The notes under the pieces were generated by a model. The model worked only from the letters and a program-made list of their open reading frames with translations. It was not told the origin of the DNA and searched no databases. A DNA stretch of 64,000 nucleotides from positions 33,281,501 to 33,345,500 of the forward strand of contig JBAIAC010000024.1 of NCBI GenBank assembly GCA_037349315.1, read 5' to 3'. The position numbers and the translations under genes were made by a program. The stretch's first letter is position 1. The number at the start of each line of letters is the position of its first letter. Source of the DNA: Chelydra serpentina (taxonomy: Eukaryota; Chordata; Testudines; Chelydridae). This document shows positions 50,251 through 61,990 of this stretch, piece after piece.

Positions 50251-51597
50251 AGAGTGTGCTTAATGGGACATATTTGTTCTCTGTTGTTTTCCTTGCCCAG
50301 TGAGAATCTGCTTTAGAATTAGTGATCCCTGTTTCTTTAAAAGATCAGAGCTACTTGGTATTAATTAGTACCGATATACTGTACTTTGATTTTGTAAACA
50401 TAAAATCCATGAATTTTACATTTATATACATATATTTATATATGTCAATCCAATAGTTTATAATTAACACCTGTTTTACACTGTAATAACATGTACTTTC
50501 TAAAATATTTACCATTGCATGTGTTTAAGCACATAAATGTTTGGAGAGAATTTCAGCTATGACTTACATTAGATCGTCTGTATGTTACAATTATAATGCA
50601 GTACTGCACAAGAATACATCTCATGATGCACATAGGGCTGAATCCTAGACACCACAAACAGAAGGCCCCAGGTACAGTGGAACTAGTGTGGCTCTGCTGT
50701 ACGGAGGGTGGGGCAATGTTTGGGGAAAGACCAAATGCTACATGACATGGAGTAGTGCTGCAGCTCTCTGTGGCACATGGGTACTGTAGGGGAGAGGTAA
50801 GAGCAGCTCTGGATTTGGAAGAACAAATGCATCATCTGTGGCACTATGTCTGCAGATCTGCTGTCCAAAAATCCTTGGGTAAGAGGGGATACAGAAACCT
50901 TGGCTGGCTCCCAGTGATTGTAGGAGTGGCTGCCCTGGTGTTCTAGAATGGAATTCTGGCCTAAAAAAATATTTACACCTATTCTTCTAGGCTGCCCAAG
51001 GCTTGGACGGCCACATTTATTGGTGCGACCTATCTACAGACATACTGGCCTTCTGCACAGAGTCAAACCAAAAGGAACAAAAGAAGCAGCACCCCATGTT
51101 GGTGAGTTGATGAGCTGCTTTCAGAGGAAGTAAAGCTTAGGAAAATTGAGGCCCTTGCCTTCCAAGTGCGTCAAGTCTTCATCTTGGCTCCTGCCTTCTC
51201 GGGCTAAGGCTTCAGATGCAACTGTACTCTTTTTCCATCTCTCTCACTGTCACCCTGCTCTTCTCTCTGACTGCACTACATGACAGTCATCAACTTGGGA
51301 AACTCTATGGTTTGTCTGTGTGATTTCTTTACATATTCTTCCCTAGCTATTGGTCAGGGAATCTGCCTCACCTCACCCATTTTTACTAAAGTACCAAAGG
51401 ACACAATTGTCATTCTCAGGTGCTGGCACAGAGACTATATCTCTGATACAGGGGAAGTCACGGGCAGCTACATAATGCTGGAATTGTATTACATAGTCAC
51501 TACTGAGAGGTACATAGATTTTGCAAGAGGGAACCATTTCTGCTGCTGAAGAACTCTCCATAGCCCCAGAGACTTTTATATGCTAGGCTCTTGTGAG

Positions 51598-51865
51598 TGT
51601 GTCCAAACAACTGAACACCCATGGCTGGCCTGGGTCAGCTGATTCAGGCTCATGGGGCTCCAGTTGTGGGGCTGTAAAACTGCGGCGTAAATGTTCGTGC
51701 TCAGGCTGAGCCCGACTCTGCAAAACGGGAAGGTCACAGAGCCTGGGCTCCAGCCCGAACCTGAATGTCTAAATGTGATGCCTTGCAGCCTGAGCCCCTC
51801 TAGCCTGAGTCAGTTGAGCAGGGCCAGCAGTGGCTGTGCCACGGGTCTTTAATTCCAGTGTTGAC
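51598..51865. mobile_element. MITE of the GTCTACAC family
   Basis: The left arm has 'acacccatggctggcctggg' and 'cagctgattcaggctcatgg'; the right arm has 'cctgagtcagttgagcaggg' and ends near 'aattccagtgttgac'. It is the same family as 6448-6732 and 56393-56878. The termini are diverged. Confidence 0.65.
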
Positions 51866-53329
51866 TTACCTTTACTGTATATAAAAATGAACATTATAGG
51901 GTTGAACCTGCATAGGGTAGGTGCAGAGCATTGTATGTAAATGCCAGGTAAAGTTGATTTCATTTGCTTTCTGAAGATAATACTTAAGCCCGTGTCTTCT
52001 TGGACATGCCAACACTCTCCACCAGCCAACCCCCTATTACCCAGCATGTATGAGAGTAAGTAAGTTGGCGCACAAAGCCAAGTCTGAGTCTTCCACCCCA
52101 TGCAGAGGACTAACACACAGTTTTACTTGTGCCCACACATAACCTTCACTTTCACTTGTTCTACAGGCCAAGAGTCTCCGGCTCCCTTCTGAGCATTGCA
52201 CAGGATTTATATCAGTGTAATCAGAAGCTAACTTAACAAACAGATCAAAGACAATTGTACATTATACTGACCAATATTATTCCAGACTAAATTGTGATTA
52301 TTTGTTCCAGTGTTAGACTGAGAGTCTCTGTGTAATACTCATTGTTGAAATAAGAACTGTTGCCCCTCACTGAACTTGTCTTCCTATTTGAATTCTTTTT
52401 AGTAGTTTAATAGTATTAACATTTTGTTGCTTACATAAATAGAATCAATTGCATTTCTTTTTGCACCTAACATCTCTGTATCTCAAAGCACATCACAAAC
52501 ATTAAGGCTCAACACCTCTGGGAAGTGTTGTAAAGAATATAATGGTATAAAAATCACTTCAGCCAGCTCTTGGGTGGGACATGACAATTGTTCTATAGAA
52601 CACAAGAATGCTGCTCCAGAGCTTAGGGCCAGAAATGAATAATACTATATCCAACTAAGACTTCCAGGGAAATTTACCTAGGCAGATTGTAGTAATACAA
52701 GTTTGAATGAGTCAAGGGCATTTTGCTCAACCTCCTTTTCTCTTATATTAAAATAATACCATGGGATCTTTAATGACCACTTTCAGAACCTTGGTTTTAC
52801 TTAACATCAGATCTGAAAGACATCAAGCAAAAGCCTCACCTCTAGCAGCACAATAACTACTGGAGCCCCATGATAAGTCACTGGTTCAGTACTGACGCTG
52901 ACAAAAGTGCCACATAGTGAAAGGCCATCACTACTTCCTGTAACATGTGCAACTTAATTCAGTGCCTAACTGACATTAACAGGGAGTTCTGTGCAAACAC
53001 TGGTGGCAGGGTATGCTTCAATTAAACCTCTTCCCTTAAAATGTTTCAATAAGAAAAAATTCTACTTGTGTTGTACTCCATGGGCCAGTTCTGGATTTCC
53101 ATTACTTAGGTATAAATCCAGAGTAGCAATGACTTCTCTGGAGTTACTTCATACTGGTTGTATGACTGAGATCAAATTTTGGCCACACATATTTTGTAAT
53201 GTAGCATGGTAGCACACGTTCGCTGCTCCCTTTCTCTTCTCACTTTACACTCTCTCTGGATCATCTCATTCACTCACATTACTTCAACTACCATCTCTAC
53301 AGAGATGCCTCACAAATTTGCCTCTTTCC

Positions 53330-53960
53330 TCTTGATATGTCCCCATCTATCCAATTCTGCATCTCAGCTGCCTCACTGACATCTTCTCACTGCCACAGGA
53401 AACTTAACGTGGCTTATCTTTCCTCCAAGCTCTCGTCAAGTCTATCCTATTCTCTGTTGCTTTTCAACACCACAACCATGCTCCATACTACTCAGACCTG
53501 CAAGTTGGGGTTCATCTTTGACTCCTCCCTCTTCCTTTCCCCACACAGTCAAGCCATGTCCAAAACGTGTTGCCTCTTCCTCCAAAACATTTCTATGATT
53601 TTTTCTTTTTCTTTCAGTGTTTACAGTTAAAATTCTTGCTCAGTCCCTCAGTTTCCCATATTGATTGCTTCAACCTCCTCCTTCTCTTAGCCTAACACCC
53701 AGGGTACCCACTACCAATATGTACAAAATACTGCCATTAAGATCATCTTCCTTGGCCATCACTCTCTCCTCGTCTTGCACTAGCTTCTGCTCTCCTACTG
53801 CTTTGTATTCAAGCTTCTTGTCCTTGCATTTCAGGCCTTCTGTAAAGCCCTGCTCTTTCCTATCTTTCTGTCTTGTCTTATATTGCCACCATTCCTAAAC
53901 TCCCCTAGTGATTCCGGCATCTACATAGATACATAAATCCATTGCTCACACAATCATTTC
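53330..53960 (+). pseudogene. L2-like LINE reverse transcriptase remnant
   Basis: A plus-strand frame at 53337-53630 contains KLGFIFDSSLFLSPHSQAM, matching the 'GVIFDSSLSFSPHI' type segment of L2-class reverse transcriptases, followed by LQNIS. Further downstream (after frame changes) comes QNTAIKIIFLGHHS, like the QNAAAR...HHI segment of those proteins. Several frameshifts and stops make it non-functional. Confidence 0.6.
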
Positions 53961-54234
53961 TTTGACTTCATCCTGATAGCCCGTACATGTGGAAAGGTCT
54001 TTGTGAGCTGTTCAATTCAAATCCTCCCTGAAGACCCATTTCCATTATGATTCCTAAAATAAACTAGCAGACTAGTAATGGAAAGGCTGGGGGTTAAATG
54101 GGGATAGTCTATATGTATTATCAGCAAAATAGAAACAAATCGTTATCAAACGTTGTTTTATCAAAAGGAGGCCAACCTCCCCCTTGATTACGCAATCAGA
54201 ACCCTCTCCTGCTATACTTTGTCTATCTGTTCAT

Positions 54235-54350
54235 TTTATCTCTTTTAGACTGGGAATGCTTTGGGATGGAGGCTGTGCCTTGTTTGGACTCTACAGCACC
54301 TAGCACTCGATGGGTACTACCAGAAGCAAGTAACTGAGTAGTAATAGTAG
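54235..54350 (+). mobile_element. L2-like LINE 3' tail
   Basis: It contains 'tagactgggaatgctttggg', 'gaggctgtgccttgtttgga' and 'ctacagcacctagcactcga', the L2-type 3' end. It probably belongs to the same insertion as the reverse transcriptase remnant at 53330-53960. It ends about 140 bp from exon 13. Confidence 0.55.
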
Positions 54351-54483
54351 CCCTGGAGAAGTAGGTAGAATATTAATAAAACCCTAAAAGCTTTTTAGCT
54401 GACTGGATCTAATATTTATATTCTCAAAACATTGAGATTGTGACTAGAACATACCATGAAATTACATATGCCTTAAAATATTT

Positions 54484-54489
54484 CCTTAC
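54484..54489 (-). promoter_or_regulatory. DPYD: 5' splice donor of DPYD exon 13
   Basis: The exon ends AAG and the intron begins GTAAGG on the minus strand, close to the consensus GTAAGT. The donor lies directly after the Lys codon that closes the SLDK segment. Confidence 0.92.
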
Positions 54490-54705
54490 CTTATCCAGGG
54501 AGAATGTTTTGGTCAGAGCAAATCCCCATCCTGCTTCAAATGCTCTTCGAATCATTGGGGAACTAGTAGTTGGAGTTGCACTGGCAAGACCAAAGGGATT
54601 TGGAAACTTCAATCCAGCCACTTCTACACTGATGTCTACCAAATCAATAGGAGTACAGAAGAGAGGTAATTCTGGAGTAGTAGAAACTGCAGCACCGTAT
54701 AAAGA
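54490..54705 (-). CDS. DPYD: DPYD exon 13 (partial CDS, 72 codons)
   Basis: This exon encodes the start of the FMN-containing domain of dihydropyrimidine dehydrogenase. The minus strand opens with SLYGAAVS, continues through the conserved [11 protein letters not shown] and [12 protein letters not shown] segments, then [18 protein letters not shown], and ends SLDK. The 72 codons equal human exon 13 (residues 509-580). The Lys-Thr pair in ALTKTF falls at human Lys574-Thr575, and the Ser in GLASAT at position 550; both are FMN-contact positions in the mammalian enzyme. The frame ends in phase 0 and joins the exon at 11043-11207 across a 43,282-bp intron. A minus-strand frame with a Met at 54882 runs on through intron sequence on both sides; it is not the gene start, because a clear acceptor interrupts it. 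Confidence 0.97.
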
Positions 54706-54730
54706 CTGTAAAAACAAATACACAAATATT
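54706..54730 (-). promoter_or_regulatory. DPYD: 3' splice acceptor of DPYD exon 13
   Basis: The minus strand shows a T-rich stretch (TGTATTTGTTTTTACAG) ending in AG immediately before the TCT codon that opens the exon. Placing the junction here gives exactly 216 bp, the expected exon length. Confidence 0.9.
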
Positions 54731-56392
54731 TTTGTCATCTCAATTTTATATAATTTCTTGTTAGCATGAGGGAAATCACCACTCATACACTTAAAATATT
54801 CTAATATTTTATGCTTGCAGTGATGAAAACTGATTAAACCATTTAGCTGGCCATGGGCAACATTTAGCTGGCCAAAAGTCATACATCAAACATCCTCATT
54901 TTAAAAGGCAACATGGTGTTGATGCTGAAATATTATTTCAGTGTATTACTCTGAAATACAACCAATTACATAAAATAACATTGTTAAAACAACAGTTATA
55001 ATGAAACACGCATACGTACAGTTTTATCAAAGACTCTCTGAGTTAATGTTCCAAGGTCATGGTTAACTGAGCCTTGTGACGTCTAGACATTGTAGCACTG
55101 ACTAAAGGAACACCAAAAGTAAGCAATTGGACTGAGCAAGTGAGTTTTCTACTATAGATCACAATGCTGCAAAGATTTATGCCCCTTAAAGTTTAATTGA
55201 AGTCACAGTCTGTGAATTAAATGTGAGCAAGTCTTTGCAGAATTGCGGCCTCAGTCTTACACCTACATTTATTTTCCTTCATAAGTAAAATCTTTGCTTC
55301 CTGGCAATTTTAAAATAGATCTCTTTAAAAAAAAAACTGGTGAAAGCCTTGTTTCTAGCAGCTACACATTATTTGCATTTTAATTATTAATGTTATCACA
55401 TTTTTAAACACCGTCGGGGAGAAGAGTTAATATACAATTTCCAAAATGACAACAAACATCAGTTGACATCCCATCAACCTCTGGGGTGGTTAGGTACCTG
55501 GGACTCAATGCTGCAACCTATACTCATTGAAAGAGGTCTTCTTTAGAACCACTAGGACTATTCACATGAATAAGTGCTTCAATATTGGGATTAACTGTAT
55601 CATAAGATACAACTGTTGCTTAGATACACTAAAGAGGGAAGACTCCAGTAATCATAAACAGTGAAAGTGTTCCACGTGCAGTATCACTTAGCAACCTGCT
55701 GTATCACTTAACAACCTGCCATCACTGGCTCAGTATCCATCCAGGCTCCTACACATTGTTTTTTATGGTGTGTATCAGGCATATCTGACAGGAGTACTGT
55801 AGGAAAGTACTACTCGATGTGAGTATTGTAAGGGTGTCAGAATCAGGCCCTAATTCTGGATTGGTAGCTAGGAACTGGACCAAAGAAGAGCAAACAATAT
55901 AAATGTTGCAGTTATGTTTCCTAATAGTTTTAAAGATATCTCAGCAACTTGATCTTTTTTTAAAAGAGGAAATATACATATGAATTCACGTGTCAATAAA
56001 AATTATAAGGAATTTTTGCACATGGACTCATTGCACATTTGATTCCCCAGAACTGACTCAATCAACTCTAACATTGCAGGCTTTTGACCATCAAGTACAT
56101 AATGTCCATTTACAAACAATGGAAATATTTGATTAGCCATAATCACTTTGACGGTATTATTACAGTACAGCAATCCTTAAGAACTGACCAGATCAGTGGT
56201 TTTGCTTCACAATGCCTAGATCATTACAGGTGTGTTCTCTTGCTCTTAATCATGGTCAATGTAATGAGCAGGCAGTGGGCTCAACCTTTGGAGAAGAAAC
56301 ACCCCAAAGAGCTGGCAAGTATAGGAGGTGCATGGATGGACACTGAGCAGAATCCTATCTAGTTCATGATGGATGGAATTAAGGTCTGTGTC

Positions 56393-56878
56393 CCTAAGGG
56401 TATATCTACTGTGCAATTACACCAATCTCCTAGAACTGGAAGGACCTTGAAAGGTCATTGAGTCCAGTCCCCTGCCTTCACTAGCAGGACCAAGTACTGT
56501 CCCCTGACAGATTTATTTTGCCCCAGATCCCTAAATGGCCCCCTCAAGGATTGAACTCACAACCCTGGGTTTAGCAGGCCAATGCTCAAACCACTGAGCT
56601 ATCCCTCCCCCTGTGACTGGCTTATGCCAGCTAACTTGGGCTCATGAGGCTGAGGCTAAGGAATTGTTTAATTGTGGTGTCAATGTTTGGGCTCAGGCTG
56701 CAGCCCAGCCTCTAGGACCCTGTGAGGTGGGAGGGTCCCAGAGCTCAGGCTGCAGCCTGAGACTGAATGTCTACACTGCAATTAAACAGCCCCTTATCCT
56801 GAGTCCTGAAAGCCTGAGTCAGCTGGCATGGGGCAGCTACAGGTGTCTAACTGCAGTGCAGACAGACCCTAAGAACCT
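56393..56878. mobile_element. MITE (GTCTACAC family) containing a nested SINE
   Basis: The ends are CCTAAGGGTATATCTACTG and, inverted, 'gtgcagacagaccctaag'. The arms have 'gactggcttatgccagctaa' and 'gagtcagctggcatggggca'. The SINE at 56422-56611 interrupts the left arm, splitting it after 'tgtgcaatta'. Confidence 0.82.
56422..56611 (-). repeat. tRNA-derived SINE with CR1-like tail
   Basis: On the minus strand it starts GGGGGAGGGATAGCTCAGTG. The A-box region TAGCTCAGTGGTTTGAGC is at 56601-56584 and the B-box region GGTTGTGAGTTCAATCC at 56564-56548. The 3' part 'gacctttcaaggtccttcca' resembles a CR1 tail, which fits mobilisation by CR1. It lies inside the MITE at 56393-56878. Confidence 0.88.
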
Positions 56879-57288
56879 TGAACTTGAGTCAGTAAAGCCA
56901 GAGGGAGGGAAAAGTGGAGGGGTTTTCAACTCCTTGAGAAGCACACAAAAAACCCCAGGTAGGGTCCAAATCCAGAAGTGGCATGTTGGGCCAGACTCCT
57001 GGCTGGTGTAACACAACTGAAGTTAATGGAGCTATGCCAACAGAAAATTTGGAGCTGTGGATGTTATCCAAAATGGCAGAAATTGCTTGAGAAAAGCTGA
57101 TTTCATCAGATTCCAGCCATTTGAGACCAAATTTCCCTGATGCAATGGCCTTTTTCTGGGTAGTGCCCTTTACATTGCTAGCCATACCAAAAACAGCAAG
57201 AGTATGGGGGAAAATGGAATTACTGAACCATTCCCTTCCAGACAGGCCACTCAGTGCATTCTAGATATTATGCTCCCCAGAGCTCTGG

Positions 57289-57590
57289 GATATGTCTACA
57301 CTGCAATAAGTAGCCTGTGGCTGGTCTGTGCCGGCTGACTTGGTCTTGCAGATCTCAGGCTACGGGGCTGTTTAATTGCAGTGAAGGCTTTCAGGCTCGG
57401 GCTGCAGCTCAAGCTCTGGGACCCTCCCACCCCACATAAGAACATAAGAATGGTCCAACTGGGTCAGACCAAAGGTCTATCTAGCCCAGTATCCTGTCTT
57501 CCGATAGTGGCCAATGCCAGGTGCCCCAGCGGGAATGCACAGAACAGGTAATCATCAAGTGATCCATCATCTGTCGGTACTATTGTGACC
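57289..57590. mobile_element. Truncated MITE abutting an unclassified repeat
   Basis: Positions 57289-57436 are the left part of the GTCTACAC-family MITE ('gggatatgtctacactgcaa', 'tgtggctggtctgtgccggc'), cut off after 'gggaccctcccacccc'. From 57437 the repeat 'acataagaacataagaatgg' through 'aacaggtaatcatcaagtga' begins, also present at 26365-26540. Confidence 0.7.
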
Positions 57591-59397
57591 CATTATTTGA
57601 CTATCTGAGTAACCAGCTGCTATTTTTCCTTTCTGTTATTAATTACAAAAAAACTGGATAGCTCAGAAATTTGGCACATGGATACAAAACCTTTCACCCC
57701 AAGGTCACAGGCTGAAATCTGGTGTAGGTCAGGAGTGACAGAAATTCATTACTATCGTCTAGCTGTTAGGTGGCTTGTGTTCTCAGTGTAGTTTTCACTG
57801 GACAAGATGTTCATTCTCAACTGGCACCATTATTGGTCCAAAGTGAAGGACAGGAGCTTAGCATATAAATCATACATACTACAGTGAGGAAAGAAAACAA
57901 AGGAGTTAAGGGGGGGGGTGGTATTGGAAGAGCCAGGCAAACAGTTGAAAACAAGCAATGTATTCAGGGCTAGACTATGATGCGACTATCTGCTCTGACT
58001 AAAGGGTGGTGCATAGTAAACTTATGCCTCTTTTCCTTTCTGCAAGCAGACTCCCGTTATTTATTAATTTTTTGATTATTCAAAATTGTTACAATGTGGT
58101 ATGTAAATACATTTCAGCCTGTGGACTGCTCACGAACTGCTCAATCCTGGTATGCCTGAAAATATTTGTTATTCAAAATTCAGTATTTGATTAGTTGCTT
58201 AAGCCATGTAGTCCTGTTTCTGTTTCCTGGCTGAATGACCTAATCTTCAAAAGTTACTTCCACTGCCACATGAAATGAATTTTGTTTCAAATGAATCTTA
58301 GCTAAAGGCGACAAAGGTGCTTTCGGCATAAATAAAACATGGCTTGTGCAAGATAAAAAACCTTCCTCTAATGAAAGGAATTTGGGACATGCAGATTGAG
58401 TGTGCCCATGTAAGAACAAGAAAACTTTGCTGCATGCTGGCCGCAAACTAGTTGATCACCAGGGTTTCCGCACATCCACTGAAACACCTCCAGGCATAGA
58501 CCTTTTCCCCTGACATTAGGATTCTGCACTCTCTCTACACCCCTGGTAAAACTGCCTTGAGAGAGAAAAAAGATGAGACTCCACCTAGATGCAAAACTGC
58601 ATTGACTCCACCAGAAACTGCCTACACCTGGTGCTCCACTCCCTGTTAATGAGGGTCACTGCTGTCTGTTTTGTCATGGTGGTTTGGAAACCACTGTTAC
58701 AGCCTGAATATCTCCAACAGCTGGATACTACACTTCCACATCTCTGATGATCGCTGGCCTGACGAGGAGGTGTCCAAGATGTGTCTTTCATCCCAAGAGA
58801 CTGGCTTAGGTGGTCACAAGAATTAGGGAATCCAGGGGAGTAAGTCAAAATGACAAAATATGCACTGCTATAAGATGAGGCCGACGGTTCAACAGTTAGT
58901 AGCAATGCTTCCTTGCAGATTTATCTCCGTCTCCTCTTGTCACACTTCCTTTTGGTCTTTTTTGTGTTTGTTTTGCTTTTCACAACCTCTGTTCAGCACA
59001 ATGCTCATAAAGGAATTAAATTTACTAAGTCATGATGTGTTATTTTCTCACAAAGCTAAACTTTCAACAAATTAAAATGCTATATAGGTTCCTAATTAGA
59101 AAAAATAAGCTTTATAATGAAGATTGACCTGACACTGCACACACAGTAAAAGAAAACCTGTAGGCACAAGTTTATTTATAATCATTCTTTCCCTGATTTT
59201 AGAAAAAGAAGATAAAAATTCTTGCCAGATTCTTCTCTAATTTGTTGTCAACCAGTTGAGTCTACAATTGTGGGAATTCAGATTCCTGGTTACCATGTCT
59301 CCATGGTTCTTTGAAAAGCATGCCAAAATCCACAAACATTTTGCATACAGTGGTCTTCTTTCTGCTGATCTGAATACTCCTGCAGACAAGACAATGT

Positions 59398-59600
59398 GCT
59401 CTGTAGTGAAGAGCACAGGACTGGGAGACAGGAAGAACCTGTGTTTTAAAACTTCCACACTGATTTGCTGTGTGGCCTTGAGCAAGTAATTTTACCTTTC
59501 TCTGTCTGTTTCCCTAGCTGTGGATAACTACTTGACCACCTACGTCATGGCATTATTGTATATAGTCAATATCTACACAGTGCCTTCAACACACAGAGTA
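59398..59600 (+). repeat. MIR-like tRNA SINE
   Basis: The order matches MIR: 'agagcacaggactgggagac', then 'gatttgctgtgtggccttga', 'gcaagtaattttacctttct', 'tgtctgtttccctagctgtg', 'acctacgtcatggcattatt' and 'atctacacagtgcctt'. It is diverged but nearly full length. Confidence 0.75.
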
Positions 59601-59639
59601 CTAAAAAAAATGCTAAGTTTCATTAACATCATTCATTTA

Positions 59640-59850
59640 CTGAGAGTCTTCTCCTCTGCAGCCTGCATCTTTCCACTTCATTGACTCTCATTTAAAATCT
59701 CATCTGAAAACATGTCTATTCTACCTTGCCCGTACTCACTCTTTTCTATTATTTAGTTGTGTAATTATATTAGGTAGAATCAGTCACCAAAGCATTTTGT
59801 ACGAAAGACACTATTCATATTAAAAAAATTGTATTGAATTGCAGTGCATT
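59640..59850 (+). mobile_element. L2-like LINE ORF2 C-terminus and tail
   Basis: The plus strand translates to SHLKSHLKTCLFYLA (about 59689-59733), the typical last residues of L2/CR1-group ORF2 proteins. A tail of the type 'gacactattcatattaaaa' follows. This is a short, 5'-truncated remnant. Confidence 0.5.
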
Positions 59851-59956
59851 ATCCCCTGCCTGTGGATCCTTTAAGGAACTTGAATAGGCTTTGTAAATAT
59901 GCGCTTATTCATTCTAAAATTATGTATTTGTCAAAGCAAAATAGGAGAAGTCCTAT

Positions 59957-60210
59957 CATAGGCGCCGATTCCGTGGGATCTCCTGGGCTGGAGCACCCAC
60001 AGGGAAAAACTGGTGGGTGCTGAGCACCCACCGGCAGCTCCCTGCCAGCCCCGTGCCCAACTCACCTCGCCTTCCCCAGGCGCCGCGGCAGCCAGAGCGG
60101 CTTTTTCTCCGCTCATGCAGCCGTAGGCTCCTCTGGCTCCAGCAGCTGATCGGCACGCTGAGGGGCACGCTGGGGGGGGGTGGGGGGAAAGCACAGGGGC
60201 GGCGTCTATG
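59957..60210. mobile_element. hAT-like non-autonomous element with perfect 8-bp target duplication
   Basis: A 254-bp GC-rich element starts CATAGGCGCCGATTCC and ends (reversed) CATAGACGCCGCCCCTG. The 8-bp duplication AGTCCTAT lies at 59949-59956 and 60211-60218. The ends begin CATAG rather than the usual hAT CAG, so superfamily assignment rests on the 8-bp duplication. Confidence 0.85.
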
Positions 60211-60311
60211 AGTCCTATATCTCAGAGATATGAATTAACAACATACTGTTACCCCGTTTGACTCAACCGGTTACCCAATATTTGAAGTCTTGGGAGTTGT
60301 TTCCTTTAGAA

Positions 60312-60535
60312 CAGTGGTTCTCAAACTTTTGTACTGGTGACCCCTTTCACATAGGAAGCCTCTGAGTAAGACCCCACCCCCTTATAAATTACAAACACAT
60401 TTTTATATATTTAACATCATTATAAATGCTGGAGGAAAAGTGTGGGTTGAGGGTGGAGGCTGACAGCTTATAACTTCCCATGTAATAACCTTGCTACCCT
60501 CTGACAGGTCCCGACATCCAGTTTGAGAACCCCTG
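60312..60535. mobile_element. hAT-type MITE (CAGTGGTTCTCAAAC ends)
   Basis: A 224-bp element has ends CAGTGGTTCTCAAACTTTTG and, reversed, CAGGGGTTCTCAAACTGG. The flanks CTTTAGAA (60304-60311) and GTTTAGAA (60536-60543) match at seven of eight bases. The interior 'ggtgacccctttcacatagg' is common in vertebrate hAT MITEs. Confidence 0.88.
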
Positions 60536-61734
60536 GTTTAGAAGGAGAAATTGATGATGGAGTCAGGTATTTCTTCAGTGCAATCTTATTTATTTACAAA
60601 GTATGTACAAAGTCTTATTTTCCTAAACACCGCAGGAATTAACAACAGGAGGTTTTTCGCTCACAGTTCGAGCCTCTTTCGAGCCAGGACCACAGAAAAT
60701 GCTCTCTCTCAGGGCCACACTCCCAGTACTTTTCTAGCTGTCTCCGTGCCTTTCTGTTTCTTTCTACCTGCTTCCTGGCTGTTTCTGACTCTCACATATA
60801 TGCAGCTAAAATCAAATAACTCACCAGGTACCTTCTGTTTGCATATCATCTAGTCTTTGGGAGGTGACATTTTAGTCCCTAGGGCAATGTTTTCAAATGT
60901 TTCGGCTAACATTAAACAAAGGTGGCATTTAATTGTTCCCTCATTTAGCCTGAATAGAAGGCAGCCAGCATGGCCAACAGCTTCAAAGATAAGCCTGAAG
61001 AAATGGCCAGTCTTCATAAAAGAAATACAGTCCAGGTCTCTAGATATAAAATTCATATGATTTATTTATTGCATGGGAAAGTTGGGGGGAGATCTGCTTT
61101 AAGTAGTACAATACCAGTGCCCTTACAATGATATTGGGCTAGATCCTCAAGGAACTGCAATTTACATCAGCTGACGATCTGGCCCACTATTATTTATTAA
61201 GTGCACAAAGTAGCTTACAGTCTGCTCTAACAGGTGGACATAGGACAGGAGGAAGGAAAACAGATTCTAAAAATACTTATTAGTAACTATAGACTCATTG
61301 TGAACAACGCTGGAGGAGTGAATCTTTAGGAGGGATTTGAATAAGGAGAGGATGGTGACTTGGTAAACAGATGTAGGAGATGCATTCCATGTATAAGGGG
61401 CGGCATGGAAAGAGACAGAGAAATGGGACTGTGAGCAGATGACAAATGCAGCTTCAAGGCTGGTGCAATTGGCCAAGCAAAGAGGGAGGGGAGAACACCA
61501 TAAGAATTGAGACCAGCACAGGGAACTGAGGGCAAGACTGAGAAATTAAAATACTGAGGCACTAGGTAATGCAAAAAAACAAACCACTCCTAAACTCCTG
61601 CTCGATGTGCCTTGCAGAGAGACCACTTCTTCTGCCTCAAGGATAGGAACAGAGGTTATATAGGGAATAGCAGTCAATGCTGCTACTCTTTAAGTTTGGC
61701 AAAGGGCTGAACCATTACATTACCCAGACTAAGC

Positions 61735-61990
61735 CTTGGTCTACACTACAAACTTATATCAGTATAACTACATCACTCAGGGGTGTGGAAAATCCACCCC
61801 CCTGAACAACGCAGACATAACAACCTAGTTCCTAGACAGTACTATGTTGACGTGAGGGCTTCTTCCATTGACAGAGCTACCGCCTCTTGGGAGGTGGAGT
61901 ATCTATGCTGACTGGAGCAGCTCTCCTGTCGGTGTAGGTAGCATCTTCACTAACCCCCCGCAGCTCTGTAAGTATAGATAAGCCCTAAAT
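61735..61990. mobile_element. Palindromic MITE
   Basis: The ends are 'ccttggtctacactacaaac' and 'aagtatagataagccct', inverse of each other with divergence. The interior shows 'gtggaaaatccacccccctg' and 'cctcttgggaggtggagtat'. This matches a fold-back MITE I know from turtle sequence, by recognition only. Confidence 0.7.

Larger units (their letters stand above)
11208..54489 (-). other. DPYD: DPYD intron 13, complete (43,282 bp)
   Basis: The intron is bounded by a donor at 54489 and an acceptor at 11208 on the minus strand, both verified by reading frame. I found no additional exon and no host gene on either strand. It contains the transposable elements listed separately. Stretches where I identify nothing include about 12770-14300, 15600-19280, 19490-20300, 20765-22965, 24000-26100, 28670-34750, 37958-39480, 41130-44280, 44870-45930, 46270-48980 and 50260-51595. 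These are AT-rich and show only short chance frames, poly(A)/poly(T) runs and small microsatellites. Confidence 0.92.

Noticed and set aside
54424..54882. A 152-codon minus-strand frame starting with Met and covering DPYD exon 13
   Set aside because: Only 54490-54705 is exon. The frame runs through the acceptor and donor into intron sequence, so the Met at 54882 is not a real start.
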